DNA of 64,000 nucleotides from Nectonema munidae (GCA_030549495.1 JAUIRK010000461.1:724756-788755), one strand, 5' to 3'. Positions 1 to 11,069 are shown, counted from the stretch's first letter. Numbers and translations: made by a program. The notes: a model not told the origin generated them from the letters alone.

Positions 1-224
1 TGAAAGTCCGCTCCTCTCTAATAATTTCAAGGATGTGCGCTCCTGAATCAATCCCATTTTTTTATATAAACATCGCAGGGTGTCTAGTTAACTCTTTTCC
101 TTCAGATTACATTCACTCATATAAAACAAAAAAAAATATAAAATTAGTTAGTTTGTTTATTTTGGTCCACCCCCTCCTTTATTTTCTTAAACTATTGAAT
201 ATTTGTACAAAATATTTATTTTTC

Positions 225-1725
225 ATGAAAATCAATCAAACAATGCCAAATATAACTTGAAAATATATTATAAATTCACCAATTTTTGGGTTTATATTGT
301 CTTAATCTATTTAATAAACCAACTTTTGATGATTAATTCACCCAAAATATTTTATCTGTCAGTAAATTAGCTTTCACAGATGACTTAAGGGCAAACACTT
401 TTTCTTAAAATAAACCTATCTATACATACACAGCAAATCGAACATGCTCAATTTGATTCTGAAAATACTTTTGTCACTCAAGATTTAATTTACGGTTACT
501 GTTTAACTTTTGTTAATTTGTGGTCAGATATTTTTTCATTTTCATCCCATTTAGCAAATCGACATTTCTCTATTTCATCATGATATTATTTTTGTCAATA
601 TATATACATGAAATGAATACTACATTTCAATGTGGTTAAAATGGTTATATATTTAATTAGTTCAACACTATATTGACTTATATTTAAGCACAACCGCTAA
701 AATAATTTTCTTGCTATAATAATAATCATTTTATCCATCTCATAAATAGGAATGGGACCAAATTTCTAATCAAAGCGACCTGCGATCATATATAAAAGCC
801 TATAAAATTAAAAAAAATTTAATAAATTTATAGATGGATGAAGGAAGCATTGTAATAAAAAAATTAAGAATAAAAAATATATTTTATTTAAAATATGGAA
901 TTATGTTTATGAGATAATTTCAGGCATACATCACTAAATTCACTTTTAACTATAATCACTAAAAACAATTATTTGTAGTTTGATACATTTTTTCACAGTA
1001 ATGGTAAAAACTTAGCCAAAAAATGGTATCAGCATGAGTCTAAAAAATATTTTACTCAAAATGCGTATAAGCGATTTTAAGAAAATTTTCAGGCGAAACT
1101 AAAATATTTGATTGACATTTTCACCTTATAATTACGAAAACTGAGTCCCATAATGAAATCAGCATGGAGATCTAGTATAAATAAGTTATTTTATTGAGAA
1201 TATAAATAATATTCTAGGAAATAATTTTTGGCGTCGACCACAAATATGATTGAAATTTTCACACTAATTGGAAAAAATGATTGGAGAAATAAAATCTGCA
1301 TGTTCGATCTGAAAATTTTAACGAGATTTTGTAATTTTTCAAACCCTAATAGTGAAAACAATGTTGCAAAATGAAATCAGCATGGTCGATTTGGTATAAA
1401 AAATTAATTTTTTTTAAATTTGAATGAATGTTTTCGTAAGCATTTTTATCATCAATCAAATTTTTGATTGACATTTGCTACAAAGTAAAAACATTTAAGA
1501 GTGTATCTAAATATAAACACTAAGCTATAAGTTATAGATATATAAAAATTTTGTAGAAAAACATCTACATTTGATTTTGATATGAGAGGTTGATTCAAGT
1601 ACCATGAAAATGGCATCAAAACATGCAGCTAACGATTTGATGAACGAGGATGAAAAGTAATTTGAGGGAATATAATTTAGCCAATTTTGTACAGTAGAAA
1701 TTTTAGTTGAGGAGGTGGGCTAAAA
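225..1725. repeat. Dispersed repeat family R, copy A (degenerate ~110-150 bp units)
   Basis: This non-coding stretch shares long blocks of sequence with three other places in the window. Its first part (about 225-700, with a block around ATGAAAATCAATCAAAC) recurs at 22,960-23,400. The block near 1,150-1,280 (motif ATGGAGATCTAGTATAAA) recurs at 27,120-27,250. The end block (about 1,610-1,720, motif CTACCATGAAAATG in copy C) recurs at 34,447-34,560. From about 1,010 onward it carries a degenerate periodic unit with the core 'CAGCATGGTCGATTTGGTATAAAA'-like, at roughly 1,025, 1,155, 1,287 and 1,376. No coding capacity is seen. I cannot assign it to a transposon class; no terminal repeats were found. 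Confidence 0.7.
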
Positions 1726-1924
1726 TGGTCTCCCGTTACTGATAGGGTTGTAAAATAGAAAAAAAAACGGGAATAGTTTTTATTTTTATGAAAACCGTTA
1801 TAAGCACATTTTACTTTACATCATATACTTAAAACACTATACCTACCTCCATCTTAGGCGAAAAAGCAATAACCAGTAACATTTTTTCTGAAGGAATAGC
1901 TCGTTGAATTTAGCCTACCAAACC

Positions 1925-2320
1925 GAGGTAAATAATTTTCCTATAGATGCATTGGCAAAAGTGAAAATAACATCCTCAGTAAGTAGTGTTAGAAAATGTC
2001 CAAAAAGAAATGAATTGGGATAAATATTATTTTCCATAACATAAAAAACCTTTTTAGCAGCCGTTATTATTGCTTGCTCAAAATCACATTTGATTATCTT
2101 TACGCTGTCATGAGGAAGAGCATTTTTTAATGACTTTTAAGAAATCTAAAAGATTGCTGGTATGTTTCTTCTCTCTTCTTAGTGGCAATAGCATATATAC
2201 TGGGGATTGGGTTTTTATTATGAAATGTGTATACTGTTATGATTTGAAGGAAATGTGATAACTTTTTGAATGTTCCATCAATATAAAATTCCTCTATATT
2301 TGAAACTTGTATCAAATGGC
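1925..2320 (-). pseudogene. MULE transposase fragment
   Basis: Minus-strand translation from about 2,315 reads EFYIDGTFKKLSHF followed by a KREETYQQSFRFLKS segment. These are the first-aspartate region and the following helix of the Mutator-like (MULE) transposase domain. After a frameshift near 2,127 the text continues with KIIKCDFEQAIITAAKK, the second-aspartate motif. Only about 130 residues of the roughly 250-residue catalytic core remain, and no zinc finger or C-terminus was recognised, so this is a dead fragment. It is not the same lineage as the OTU-bearing MULE-class element at 60.9-63.8 kb: the motif around the first aspartate is IDGTFK here and IDKTFN there. Family assignment rests on motif recognition only. 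Confidence 0.75.
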
Positions 2321-2469
2321 TCAGAATTTTTCCATGTAAAATTATAATTCTTTGGTTTGTGCTTACAAAACCTATCTAGAATCGTTTGCTGAAGTGTAAG
2401 TGTCTTGAATTTTGTGGCGGTATTCCTTTTCTATTTTATCGAATTTTACAACATAGTTTGCTTGTCTTT

Positions 2470-3180
2470 TATTTGACTTCTACAATAAGAGCTAAGGATC
2501 GTTAAATTATCATCTCTATATGCTATATCTAACGATCTATATTATGATAAACCATTTTCAAAATAAAACTAACAGTTTTCCTTATTACAATCGTTCATAT
2601 ATAAAGCCTCAAATATTTTATAAACTTAACGCTTATACTCAAATTTGTTTTCTTACCCTGTTGTGAAAAATGTGTTAAAAGAAAACACTCAATAGTTGAC
2701 CACCTAATGAATAATAAATAAAAAGGAATAACTAGAGCCAGGCCTTCATTAGTTTCCTAAAATGAATGTTTGGTCATTATAAATAGAGCAAAACAGTAAT
2801 GGAAGCTACCTAAAGGATCCAATGTCTTAGGAGTTACGTTGGAACTCCGTAGACACATTTCAGTCATCTTACACAAAAACAGGGCCCTTATCGTTAAAGC
2901 CCTAGTAGGTTATAGCAACGCTCACTAAATGATGCCCTTCAATCAAACGGAAACAAAGGATCCTAGGGATAATTTCGTATTATTTGGGAACACTATCACA
3001 CAGACCAACATTTTTTTCATTCGCTTTTCGAGTTTTGGAAGAATCTCTCAGCCAAAACATTGTCCAACACATCAAAGATCAATAGTTATGTGATATTGAG
3101 CTTCCAATAAAGAGAAGTTGATTAACAAGAAGTCGAGTTTGAAGGAGGGAAAGGGGATGTCATGTGATAGAGAGAGGTCG
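2470..3180. other. Stretch with no recognised feature
   Basis: Slightly less AT-rich than its surroundings around 2,800-3,000, but no frame stays open for a convincing length and no RNA gene or transposon end was recognised. Confidence 0.4.
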
Positions 3181-3184
3181 TGGA

Positions 3185-4590
3185 TTATGTTTTGTACATC
3201 GGTAAAGAAATTGATAGAAGTAAAATGGAGAATTGGTAATCGTAGTGCTGGTGTGTAAAAAGCTGAAGATTTCGCATTCGGAGATTGAAAGTAGAGGTTA
3301 ATCTAGAGCATGGATCGGCAAACATTTTACCTGTCGACCCCTTCATAGAACATTTGTCGCCACATCGACCCCCCACCCCACATAAAATGGTTCATAAAAA
3401 CATTAATCAATGTCCAACTTATTTAATTAATAAATAAGTAAAGTAATTTATTAATTTTTTTTAAAGAAAAAATACAAATCAAAAATGTCTCATATATCCT
3501 ATACTATACAATGTCCTAAGCTATGTTTTAAAAGAAAAATGAGATTTATTACTACTATAAAGTAAAAAAGCATAGCACAATTTGGTAAGTTTGTCTATCT
3601 TAGCGACCCCTAAAGATCTCTTATCTTGGATTTCCAGACGTCCCGTTTTTCCCAGACATGTTCCGAATTTGATCATTTTGTCCCCTGTCCCACATTGACA
3701 CTTTTGGGACACCCTTATTGTCCCGATTTTAGTTCACCATAATAATATATTTAACACCTTAAAAAGGTTATTCGTTGAAACTTTGTATGTGATTATAATT
3801 CATAGCTGCATCTTTTTCTTATATCTTCTTATTCTTGATTTTTTACCCTTAGTTGCTTGTTTTTCTCTTTATGTTGTGTATGTGTGTGTATATGCTTGAA
3901 ATGTTTTAGTTTTTAGTTGACTTTATTAAAATTTTTTTATTTACTTGTCTTATTTATATATATATGTTTTGTTGTTCCTGTTTTTAATCGTAGTGTTAAT
4001 GTTTTCTAGACAGTACTTCTACTTTCCTTTCTATCTTTCAGATTTTTCCTGCACCGTTGTTGTCACTGTTGGCGTGTTTTTCTTTCTTTAACTAAAGTGT
4101 GTCATTACTATTTGCCACGGTCCACTTCTTTTTAAACTTAAAAACTAATCCATCCCAAGATGACAAAACGTAAGTGTAAATTTCGTGATGAATATTCCAG
4201 CCAATATACATTTAACAAACAAGGCAGGAGCTGTTTTGAAGTCTCTTTTGAATCTGTTTTGTTTGTCTGATTATGAGTTTTCCAAATTATTTTCCTTTTG
4301 TTTTCTTTATACCCCATTAAAATTCTTGCTTTATCTTTTTCACCTATGTAATAATTATCTCTACGTTTTATAATATATTGGCTAATTTGGTAAGTTTGTC
4401 TATCTTATCGACCACCATGGGTCGATATCGACCACTTTGCCGACCCCTGACTAGAGCGATGGGTGTGAAAGCGGCGAATGGAAGAGCCTTTGAAGAAGGC
4501 GTAAGCTAAAGAGGCACTGAGCAGAAAGAATAGGATGGGGTAGTATTGTGGGGTGTGATCGGAAGTAAGTTGTATCTCAAAATGAATCGC
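3185..4590 (-). pseudogene. Small open frame split by a hAT insertion (unknown gene)
   Basis: On the minus strand a frame is open from 4,590 to the edge of the hAT element at 4,450, and a second runs from 3,308 to a stop at 3,185-3,187. If the 1,141 bp element and one copy of its target duplication (CTCTAGAT on this strand) are ignored, the two halves join in the same frame with no stop, giving about 90 codons. The part before the junction holds a hydrophobic run, YYPILFFLLSASLAYAFF, that looks like a membrane segment. The part after it, FSILLLSISLP, is also hydrophobic. The flanks are clearly richer in GC than the neighbourhood, as expected for a former exon. I do not recognise the protein, and a stop lies just upstream of 4,590, so at most this is one exon of a spliced gene. 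It could still be a chance open frame. Confidence 0.4.
3309..4449 (+). mobile_element. Internally deleted hAT transposon (1,141 bp)
   Basis: The ends are inverted copies of each other: left CATGGATCGGCAAAC, right (reverse complement) CAGGGGTCGGCAAAG. Both are followed by a GTCGACCC/GGTCGA-rich subterminal region, typical of hAT elements. The flanks carry the remains of an 8 bp target duplication (ATCTAGAG on the left, ACTAGAGC on the right, one base lost), close to the hAT target consensus nTCTAGAn. Near the right end, from ATG at 4,160, there is a short frame MTKRKCKFRDEYSSQY that resembles the start of BED/FAM200-type hAT transposases. The rest of the transposase is gone. The motif AATTTGGTAAGTTTGTCTAT occurs at about 3,579 and again at about 4,384 as a direct repeat inside the element. 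A 281 bp relative lies at 42,555-42,835. Confidence 0.8.
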
Positions 4591-4599
4591 TTAACAATT

Positions 4600-5050
4600 G
4601 TTTTTTTGAAATGAAGTTGTATGGAAGAGTGTTTATTAGAATTTCTAGACATTTTGTGGAAGTAGTTCGATATGCGTTGGTGATGCAAAGTAGGCAAACA
4701 GTGTATTTTGTTAAGAAAATGAATGGTTGTGTGGTGTTTTAAGGAGATGCTCCAGGAACGAATTCCGTATTGAATAACTGAGACGATTAAGGATGACTAT
4801 ATGTATTTGGGATGGAGGCCTCATTTATAAGAGATAATGCTTTTGAAAAAAAAGTAGCTGAAAGTTTTTAGTATTTTTTAAAATTGATTGAAAATTTTAG
4901 ATTGATCTGAAAATTAAGTCCTAGATATTTGATAGTCTTTAAAAATATAAACAAAAAAATATATAATTGAGCAAGTAACTTTAGTAAACTTATTTTTTAT
5001 ATTTTGTTAGGTTTGAATCCTAGAAGATTCAATGTCTAAAATTATTTAAA
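4600..5050. other. Stretch with no recognised feature
   Basis: It continues the slightly GC-richer block to about 4,840 and is then plain AT-rich DNA. No gene, RNA or transposon end was recognised. Confidence 0.35.
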
Positions 5051-5054
5051 TGTA

Positions 5055-6115
5055 GTACAGTAATCCCTTTCTACTTCAAGGATTTTTCAAAGGGGTATGT
5101 ATAACACCCGGTTGTACGTAGTTAAACTTTACTTTGTGCTGTGTAATTTTTTTGATTTCTTTGCGTTTTTTACGCTCTGCAATGGCTCCCAACCAGGGTC
5201 AGACTAAACATCCCAAAACGCCAAATAATTCTAAAGCACTACAAAAAAGAGGGTTAGATAAAAAAAACCCGAAACACCCAGAAATAACAGGAAGCATCCC
5301 AAAATATGCCAAATAGTTCTAAAGCACTACAAAAAAAGGGTTCGACTAAAAATCCCAGAAATAACTGAAAGCACCCCAAAACACGGCAAATAATTCTAAG
5401 GCACTACAAAAAAGATCAAAAAATTTGTCAAAACACCCCAAGCATCACAAAACATTAGAAAACACCGCAAAAATCCCTAATCACCTCAAAAAACGACAAA
5501 TATTTCTAAAGCACTACAAAAAAGATCCTTAAAACTTTCGAATTTTTTTGGGGTTTTTAGTCTAACCATCTTTTTTTATAATGCTTTAAAATTATTTGCT
5601 GTATTTTGGGGTGTTTAGTCTGACCGTCCCAACCTTGCTTTTTCGTCCTAGACTGATACTGAGCCTAAACGCAAACGAAAAATGATCACGATTGCAGGAA
5701 GATTAAACTTATGGATATTTTGAAGTAAGGGAGAAGTTGAGCTGCCATGGAGCGCCATTTTAGTGGTAACAAATTCATCGTTCGCTTCAAGAAGTACGAG
5801 GCTAGCATAAAGAAGACGGGTTTTCTCACCTTTAATAAGACGGCAAAGAAAGTGGTTACAGCTCGTAATAATATCATTGTCCCTATGGAAGCTGCTTTAG
5901 CCGTATGGATAACCGACTGCCGAAAGAAGAACATAGCCTTGAATTCGAACATTACCAAACCAAGGCTAGGAGCCTTTACTAGAATTTGACTGGTAACGAA
6001 CTTGAAGAAGAGGATGAAACGCAACAGGGTGGATTCTTTCCTATTCAGTTGTATTTTGCTTTAAGTGAATCTTACACACAGTATCCCCATGCCGCAATAA
6101 AAATGGCAATGTTAA
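5055..6115 (+). mobile_element. Tigger/pogo-type element fragment with transposase N-terminus
   Basis: A possible left end is TACAGTAATCCCTTTCTAC near 5,054. An ATG at 5,182 starts MAPN. After a MITE insertion (5,195-5,626) the same frame resumes and reads TEPKRKRKMITIAGRL, the hallmark start of the CENP-B/psq-type helix-turn-helix of Tigger transposases. From 5,747 the frame ERHFSGNKFIVRFKKYEASI continues, then KTGFLTFNKTAKKVV and MEAALAVWITDCRKKNI, the second (CENP-B N-terminal) DNA-binding helix region. A scrap reading LTGNELEEED follows at about 5,987. No DDE domain is present, so this is a truncated fragment of the DNA-binding half only. At least one stop and frame changes lie between 5,640 and 5,760. 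Confidence 0.75.
5195..5626. mobile_element. 432 bp hAT-type MITE built of tandem ~55 bp modules
   Basis: The element starts AGGGTCAGACTAAACATCCC and its right end, read as reverse complement, is CGGTCAGACTAAACACCCC. It is flanked by a perfect 8 bp target duplication, TCCCAACC (5,187-5,194 and 5,627-5,634). Internally it repeats a module of the kind CACCCCAAAACACGGCAAAT followed by AATTCTAAAGCACTACAAAA about four to five times. It has no coding capacity. The host sequence is the start of a Tigger transposase frame (ATGGCTCCCAACC), which continues cleanly after the right duplication, so the insertion boundary is exact. Confidence 0.9.
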
Positions 6116-7140
6116 TATATATCTAACAAGATGATAAGTTGTCTACAAAAACATTAATTCTAATTTTGAACAAAATATCTTTTTAAACCTAATAGACCAT
6201 GCCGGTTTCATTTATAATTTTTTATGCATAAATTATGACCAATTATTGTAAATACATGTGACAACCTTAATGCCATAAAAAATATTTTATAAAAAAAACT
6301 AACAGAAATTGCAATCGTCATAACACCAATTAGAATCCATGATAATGTAGGTTTCTAATTGAAAATTTCCCACCTTTTCATCATGTAAAAAATTTACATA
6401 GACGAAAGATCGGCCAACATTTAATTAATAAGTCAAACTATGACTTTCATTATTCCATGGTATTTGTTTGTGATTTGGTGTATTTTAGGGTGTCGGTCAC
6501 GTGTTTCGGTGTGTAAATAAATTTTCAACTGAGTATTTTGATAGACAGTTTTGGGTCAAAGGACAGACCCATAGAAGTAGCTGCAACTGGAATTCTATCT
6601 ATTTGAAATTAAAAAAATTTCCTCCTTTTACAAATATATTTCTAAAAAACTCAAGATCTTACCGTATTAATTATATTGCATTTGGCATATAATTTTCTAG
6701 TCCAAGTTGTTCTGCCCATTGTTGTTGATGTTTCGTGGTCTTCGTTTGTATTTTTTTAGTTTCAAACGTATATCTTTTATCATTACTTTTCTTATTCCAG
6801 ATCACTAACATAAATTATTACTATTTTTAAGTATCAAATACACTCTAAAAATTAAAAAAAAACAGTAAATAAAAGTAAGAAACTTTCGGATCTAAATAAA
6901 AAAAATTTTATTGAAAAAAAAGATTGCACGATATTTGAGATATAAATTCTGACAAAATATGTTTTTTTTGGAATTATTCATAGCAAGTCTTATTTTCCAT
7001 AAGATTTGACTTTACCTAAAGCGAAGATACTATATTAAAGTTATATCAAAAATATGTATCAATTAATATTGCTTTCAAACGTAAAAAAATTAATTTGCCT
7101 ATATGAGGTGAGCATACTTTTTCAGGCAAAAAAGGTTTTT
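6116..7140. other. Stretch with no recognised feature
   Basis: AT-rich non-coding DNA. Short open frames (for example 6,501-6,692 on the plus strand) have no recognisable motif. Confidence 0.35.
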
Positions 7141-7167
7141 TTCTGTCCCGTGGCTTTTCTTCTCCGA

Positions 7168-7480
7168 CTACAGGTTTTTCCCAAGTAGGGGGTCTGTGGT
7201 CATGATCTGTTTTCTCCATTTCCATCTATCATGAGCATCTTCATTTTTCAAACCAAGTTGTTTCGTGCTTTTTACCAACCCATCTCTTCGCTTTCTGTCC
7301 TCTCCTTCTCTTCCCCGTAACTGGTTATTCCAACGCCTGTCGAAACATCTTTTTCGTTTTTCCTTAGCACATGACCATACCCTCGAAGTTTTCTTCTATT
7401 ATTGCTAATACGATTTCTGTCACCATTGTCCTTCTCAACTCATTCTTTATTCTGTCTTTTAGATTCATGCCCAACAATAT
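7168..7480 (-). mobile_element. LINE fragment: C-terminal end of a reverse-transcriptase ORF
   Basis: Minus-strand translation shows, in changing frames, NELRRTM, then LRGYGHVLRKNEKDV, then GKRRRGQKAKRWV, then LGLKNEDAHDRWKWRKQIM followed by TTDPLLGK and a stop at about 7,168. The order 'R+GHV-R', 'G+R+RGRPK-RW', 'A-DR--WR--I', 'DP' is the usual C-terminal tail of non-LTR retrotransposon ORF2 proteins of the CR1/Jockey/RTE type. Only about 100 codons survive, with frameshifts. The 3' tail of the element lies to the left of 7,168, where no clear poly-A or terminal repeat was seen. The exact clade is uncertain. Confidence 0.75.
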
Positions 7481-7844
7481 TCTTAACATTCTCATTTGTT
7501 TTTCTCCTTAATTGGGCAGAAATACTTCAAACACTTTACACAACTACGACGTTCCATCAAAGTTTTTCCTTTAGCATTGATTTTCTGCAAACAGGGGTAA
7601 AACTCATCAAAGTGTTTACTCAATCCAAGATTTTTCATGTGCTGAGCTTGAAATAATGAGCCAAAATGTCCACTGATAAGCCCTGTTTTGTTGAAGAAAT
7701 TCGAACCAGAGGAGGTAAAAACCTAAAAATAAAAGTTAAAGAACAAATACAGATGGAATTTTTTTTTCGAAAAATCATTCTGCATACTTTTATTATGTTT
7801 CAAATAAAGTTTTATTTGTTTTTAAAAAAATATTTATATATATA

Positions 7845-8935
7845 CAGTAGAATCTCCAAAAGTCAAAAATGGCGACACATGAGGTGTGTGAGGTAAACCA
7901 ATATCAGGGAGTTTATGATTGTAAACCCAGAAGTTTGCCAAGCTATCGATATTTAAATTATGCAAAACAATTTTTTTAACCTGTCAGCTTACACTTGATA
8001 ATTTGCAGAAGATACTGTAAATGACGTACGTGTTCATTTTTCCAGCTTTGCAACTTTTTGAAACAAGTACTTCACGTCTTTCTTTTGAAGGACTTATTCA
8101 GCGATCACAGGGAAGTTATCAATAACTGTGTCAGACCATACACTTGCAAGAAGCTCTCCCGTTCAAGCTTCTTATAGCAATATAAGTTTAACATCTAATT
8201 GTGTTATCACTTTTACATACACTTTTTTTAACATACACTGAGGGTATAAGTTTATGGCGAGTTCCAATTGGAAAATCATGATCTGGAAGTAATATTTTAT
8301 ATTCCAAATGCATCATAATATCAACTTGTTTTTTTAAAACTGGTAAACCGAAAGGTACTTTAGCTTTATCACCTTGCGAAAGCCAAACAAAGTTTTCTTC
8401 CGAGAAAAATTAAGCACTATTAGGGTACTCATACCAGCGGCTTGAAATGGCCTTCTGAGTTCCCTCGCATTTTCTTAACGTAAAATTGTAATACATCTTT
8501 TCTTCTAATTTATAATGTGATCAAATGAAATATGAATATTATTATTGTTTTGTTTGTTATGCGAAATAAATTCTTATGAATTTCGTCAGTCAAGTCATCA
8601 AGTGTTTTAATTGAGCGATAAATTTCTGTCCTCCTTTTTTCATCTGCTTCTGAATTTGGCATAAGTATACTCAAAATGGCTGAATATAGTTCATTTATAT
8701 CTTCCTTAGCTCTTCTACCGAAAACACCTTGTCGTGCTTGAAGTTTTTCTATTTTTTCAGCTACTTTTGGGTGATCGTCTTTTATTAACTTCAACATTCT
8801 TTCTTTGTTTGTACGACTTTTTTTTTGGAAACTTTTTCAATAATTTTACGCCGTAAATGTTTTTTCTTATTTATGCTTTCTTTTTCAAGCGTTTCTACGC
8901 GTTTTTTTTATACATTTCATTGTTAATATTTATGA
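7845..8935 (-). mobile_element. Remnant of a DDE-like transposable-element protein of unnamed family
   Basis: On the minus strand a lysine-rich, probably coiled-coil N-terminal stretch (about 8,930-8,800, VETLEKESINKKKHLRRK) leads into a frame from 8,797 that reads ARQGVFGRRAKEDINELYSA, then PNSEADEKRRTEIYRSIKTL, DDLTDEIHK. After a degraded part it resumes at about 8,398 with FVWLSQGDKAKVPFGLP, HLEYKILLPDHDFPIGTRHK, LIPSVYV and TYIAIRS. I have seen proteins with this motif order repeatedly in invertebrate genomes as multicopy uncharacterised ORFs, but I cannot name a superfamily. A possible left end is ACAGTAGAATCTCC at about 7,849. The conserved acidic residues in SQGDKA and LPDHD are candidate catalytic positions by inference only. 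Several frameshifts and a stop show that it is inactive. Confidence 0.55.
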
Positions 8936-9199
8936 AAATAAATGTTTTTTCATTTCTTATTTTGTACTTTTATCCAATTTTTTGATAGATAAATTTATTT
9001 TACAAGAATTGACTAGATATGGTAGAATATTTTTAATTACATTACAAATATAATACATATAAGAAGTCAAAAAATAGTGATTTTTTAATGTTTTAATGAA
9101 AAAAATGTAAAAATAAAAAAACAATCTTTACTTTTTTCAATCAAAACTTCGCCAATTCAGGGTATTAACTTTTTGAATAAAGTATTGAACGCTTTCTTT

Positions 9200-9471
9200 C
9201 AGTAACGGATCCAAGGGGGATGGGGGAGATACCTCATAGGCCTAGGCCCCCTATGAAAAATGGCTTCGAAAATTACTCTTACATGTATAAAAAATAAATT
9301 TTTGCAATTTATTCATGGCAAAATAATGTTAAAAATATGAAAACAGGTAATTAATGATTCTAAATGACATAATACAGTAGTGGTATTCTCTGAAGACTTT
9401 TAGCAAAATTTCAAAAAAATTAAATAGATTTCGCCCCCCCCCCCTATAAGAAATTTCTGGATCCACCACTG
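9200..9471. mobile_element. 272 bp hAT MITE with perfect 8 bp target duplication
   Basis: The left end is CAGTAACGGATCCAAGG and the right end as reverse complement is CAGTGGTGGATCCAG. Flanking direct repeats CTTTCTTT at 9,192-9,199 and 9,472-9,479 are identical. The interior is non-coding, with C-rich tracts near the right end (TTCGCCCCCCCCCC). The intact duplication points to a fairly recent insertion. Confidence 0.92.
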
Positions 9472-9484
9472 CTTTCTTTACTTC

Positions 9485-10800
9485 CAGAGGATAAAATGTC
9501 CAAAAGGAACGTTGGATAGAATTATGATCGCAAATTTCCCGAAATAGTTTTTAAAAAATAAAATTTGAAAAGTTCTGGGAAGTAATTAAATGTAAAAAAT
9601 AAGCGTATTATACTTTTATGCTATAAATCTTTCACCTTATAAACTTATTTTCAGATAAATTATATAGTATACAACATAATATCGAACGTTATTATATGAA
9701 TAATAGACAACCTAAAATATATATTAAACCAAGAGCACTAATAAGATTTTGCTCACGGCAAACGCTTGTATATCTGCAATGCTTAATTTGACATCTACAA
9801 GACTCTCGGGCTTGAGTTGAGGCTGGCAGGCCTGTGGCTCCTTGTATTCACTATCCTCTTTATTAGATAGAAGCTACCTCTAAAATCCTCAACATTTGAA
9901 GCCTGAACAAAGTTAGTCTTCCAAGGACATCTTTAATTGCTTGGCCACCCTTTTGTTTTAGGGCTGGTTTGTTTTTATTCACTATATTTAAATATCAAAA
10001 AATATTTTTAAAATTAAAAATCAATGTATTTTCTTTATATTTTGATAAAAATAGTAATTTTTTAATTCAACTGTTTTAGGACGGATTGGATATATTCAAA
10101 TCTCAAAAAAGTATTATTACAAAACAGTTTTTTTCTTTATATTTTGCCTTGCACGAAATATATTTAAAGAAAAATTGCAAAAAGTATTATAAAAAAGAAT
10201 CATGATTTCGAATATTAGACAAATAAAAAAATCATTATCCAAAATTTTTTATATAGTGTGTAAGTAGTGTCTTAGAGGATTTTATATAGTGAAAACCAAA
10301 TTAAACAAATCTAAAAAACTTATATAAAATTTTTATATACAAATATAGTTGAATTCTAGAAGTAACGTTGCAAAAAAAAATGAGAAATTGTTTATTTTGA
10401 AGAAAACTATATTGAATTTTAATTAAAAAACAAAAAAATTAACTTTTCATAAGATTTAAAAGGAATAATATTTCATTGAAAAATTAAATATTCTGAAATA
10501 TTAACCGAAACTAGATATAACTTTGCAAAAAATAATAGTTTAAGTATAGAATTAGTTTGGGGTAAAAATTGTATTCACAATCAAGGAACCATTAGTTTTG
10601 CAGCAGGTTTTAAACAAACCCGGTTTCAGTCTCGTAATTTTTTGGTTGAGAATTAAAATTTTTTAAAGCTGTAATTTTGAGTTTAGTTTGCGGAAGGTTT
10701 TAGTATACTTTATTAGTAAGATGTATTGAAAATCTTATATTGTGATCGTATTACAGAGAGACTATATTATAGTTTTTATATATTATTTTATGGTTTAGCT
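9485..10800. other. Stretch with no recognised feature
   Basis: Mostly AT-rich. A less AT-rich block at about 9,750-9,960 has no frame that I recognise. Confidence 0.35.
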
Positions 10801-10809
10801 GTTAAAAGA

Positions 10810-11060
10810 AACCACCCTATTTCCTGCTGTCAAGAAAGCTATTCTTATTTCATCTTCTTTGCCTGAAACGACATATACAGTGGAGAAGCATTTTAGCTGA
10901 GATCAACAATGAGCGATCAACGTCTTTCCGGTTTTTGTATGCTTAGTGCCCATCGTAATAAAATAAATAGCCATCTTATAGAACTAAAAAACAAAGTGAT
11001 TTATATATTTGGCAAAAATCACGGTCGAATTGAATTTTTGTTTCAACAGTAGCGCAACTA
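10810..11060 (+). pseudogene. hAT transposase C-terminal (dimerisation) remnant
   Basis: From about 10,818 the plus strand reads FPAVKKAILISSSLPETTYT then VEKHFS. After a short deletion or frameshift it resumes with MSDQRLSGFCMLSAHRNKI and NSHLIELKNKV. This is the hAT C-terminal dimerisation pattern (LPVTTATVERSFS ... STMGQDRLSGLCMLSVHR). The catalytic glutamate position is present (VEKHFS). The upstream catalytic core was not found, so this is an isolated tail of an old copy. Confidence 0.75.
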
Positions 11061-11069
11061 ATAATATAA

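Noticed and set aside
2800-2990. Possible rRNA-like text around CCTAGGGATAATTT
   Set aside because: Only a short chance similarity; surrounding bases do not follow a ribosomal RNA helix that I recognise.
5686-6024. 112-codon minus-strand frame
   Set aside because: Antisense to the Tigger transposase N-terminus, which has clear family motifs on the plus strand.
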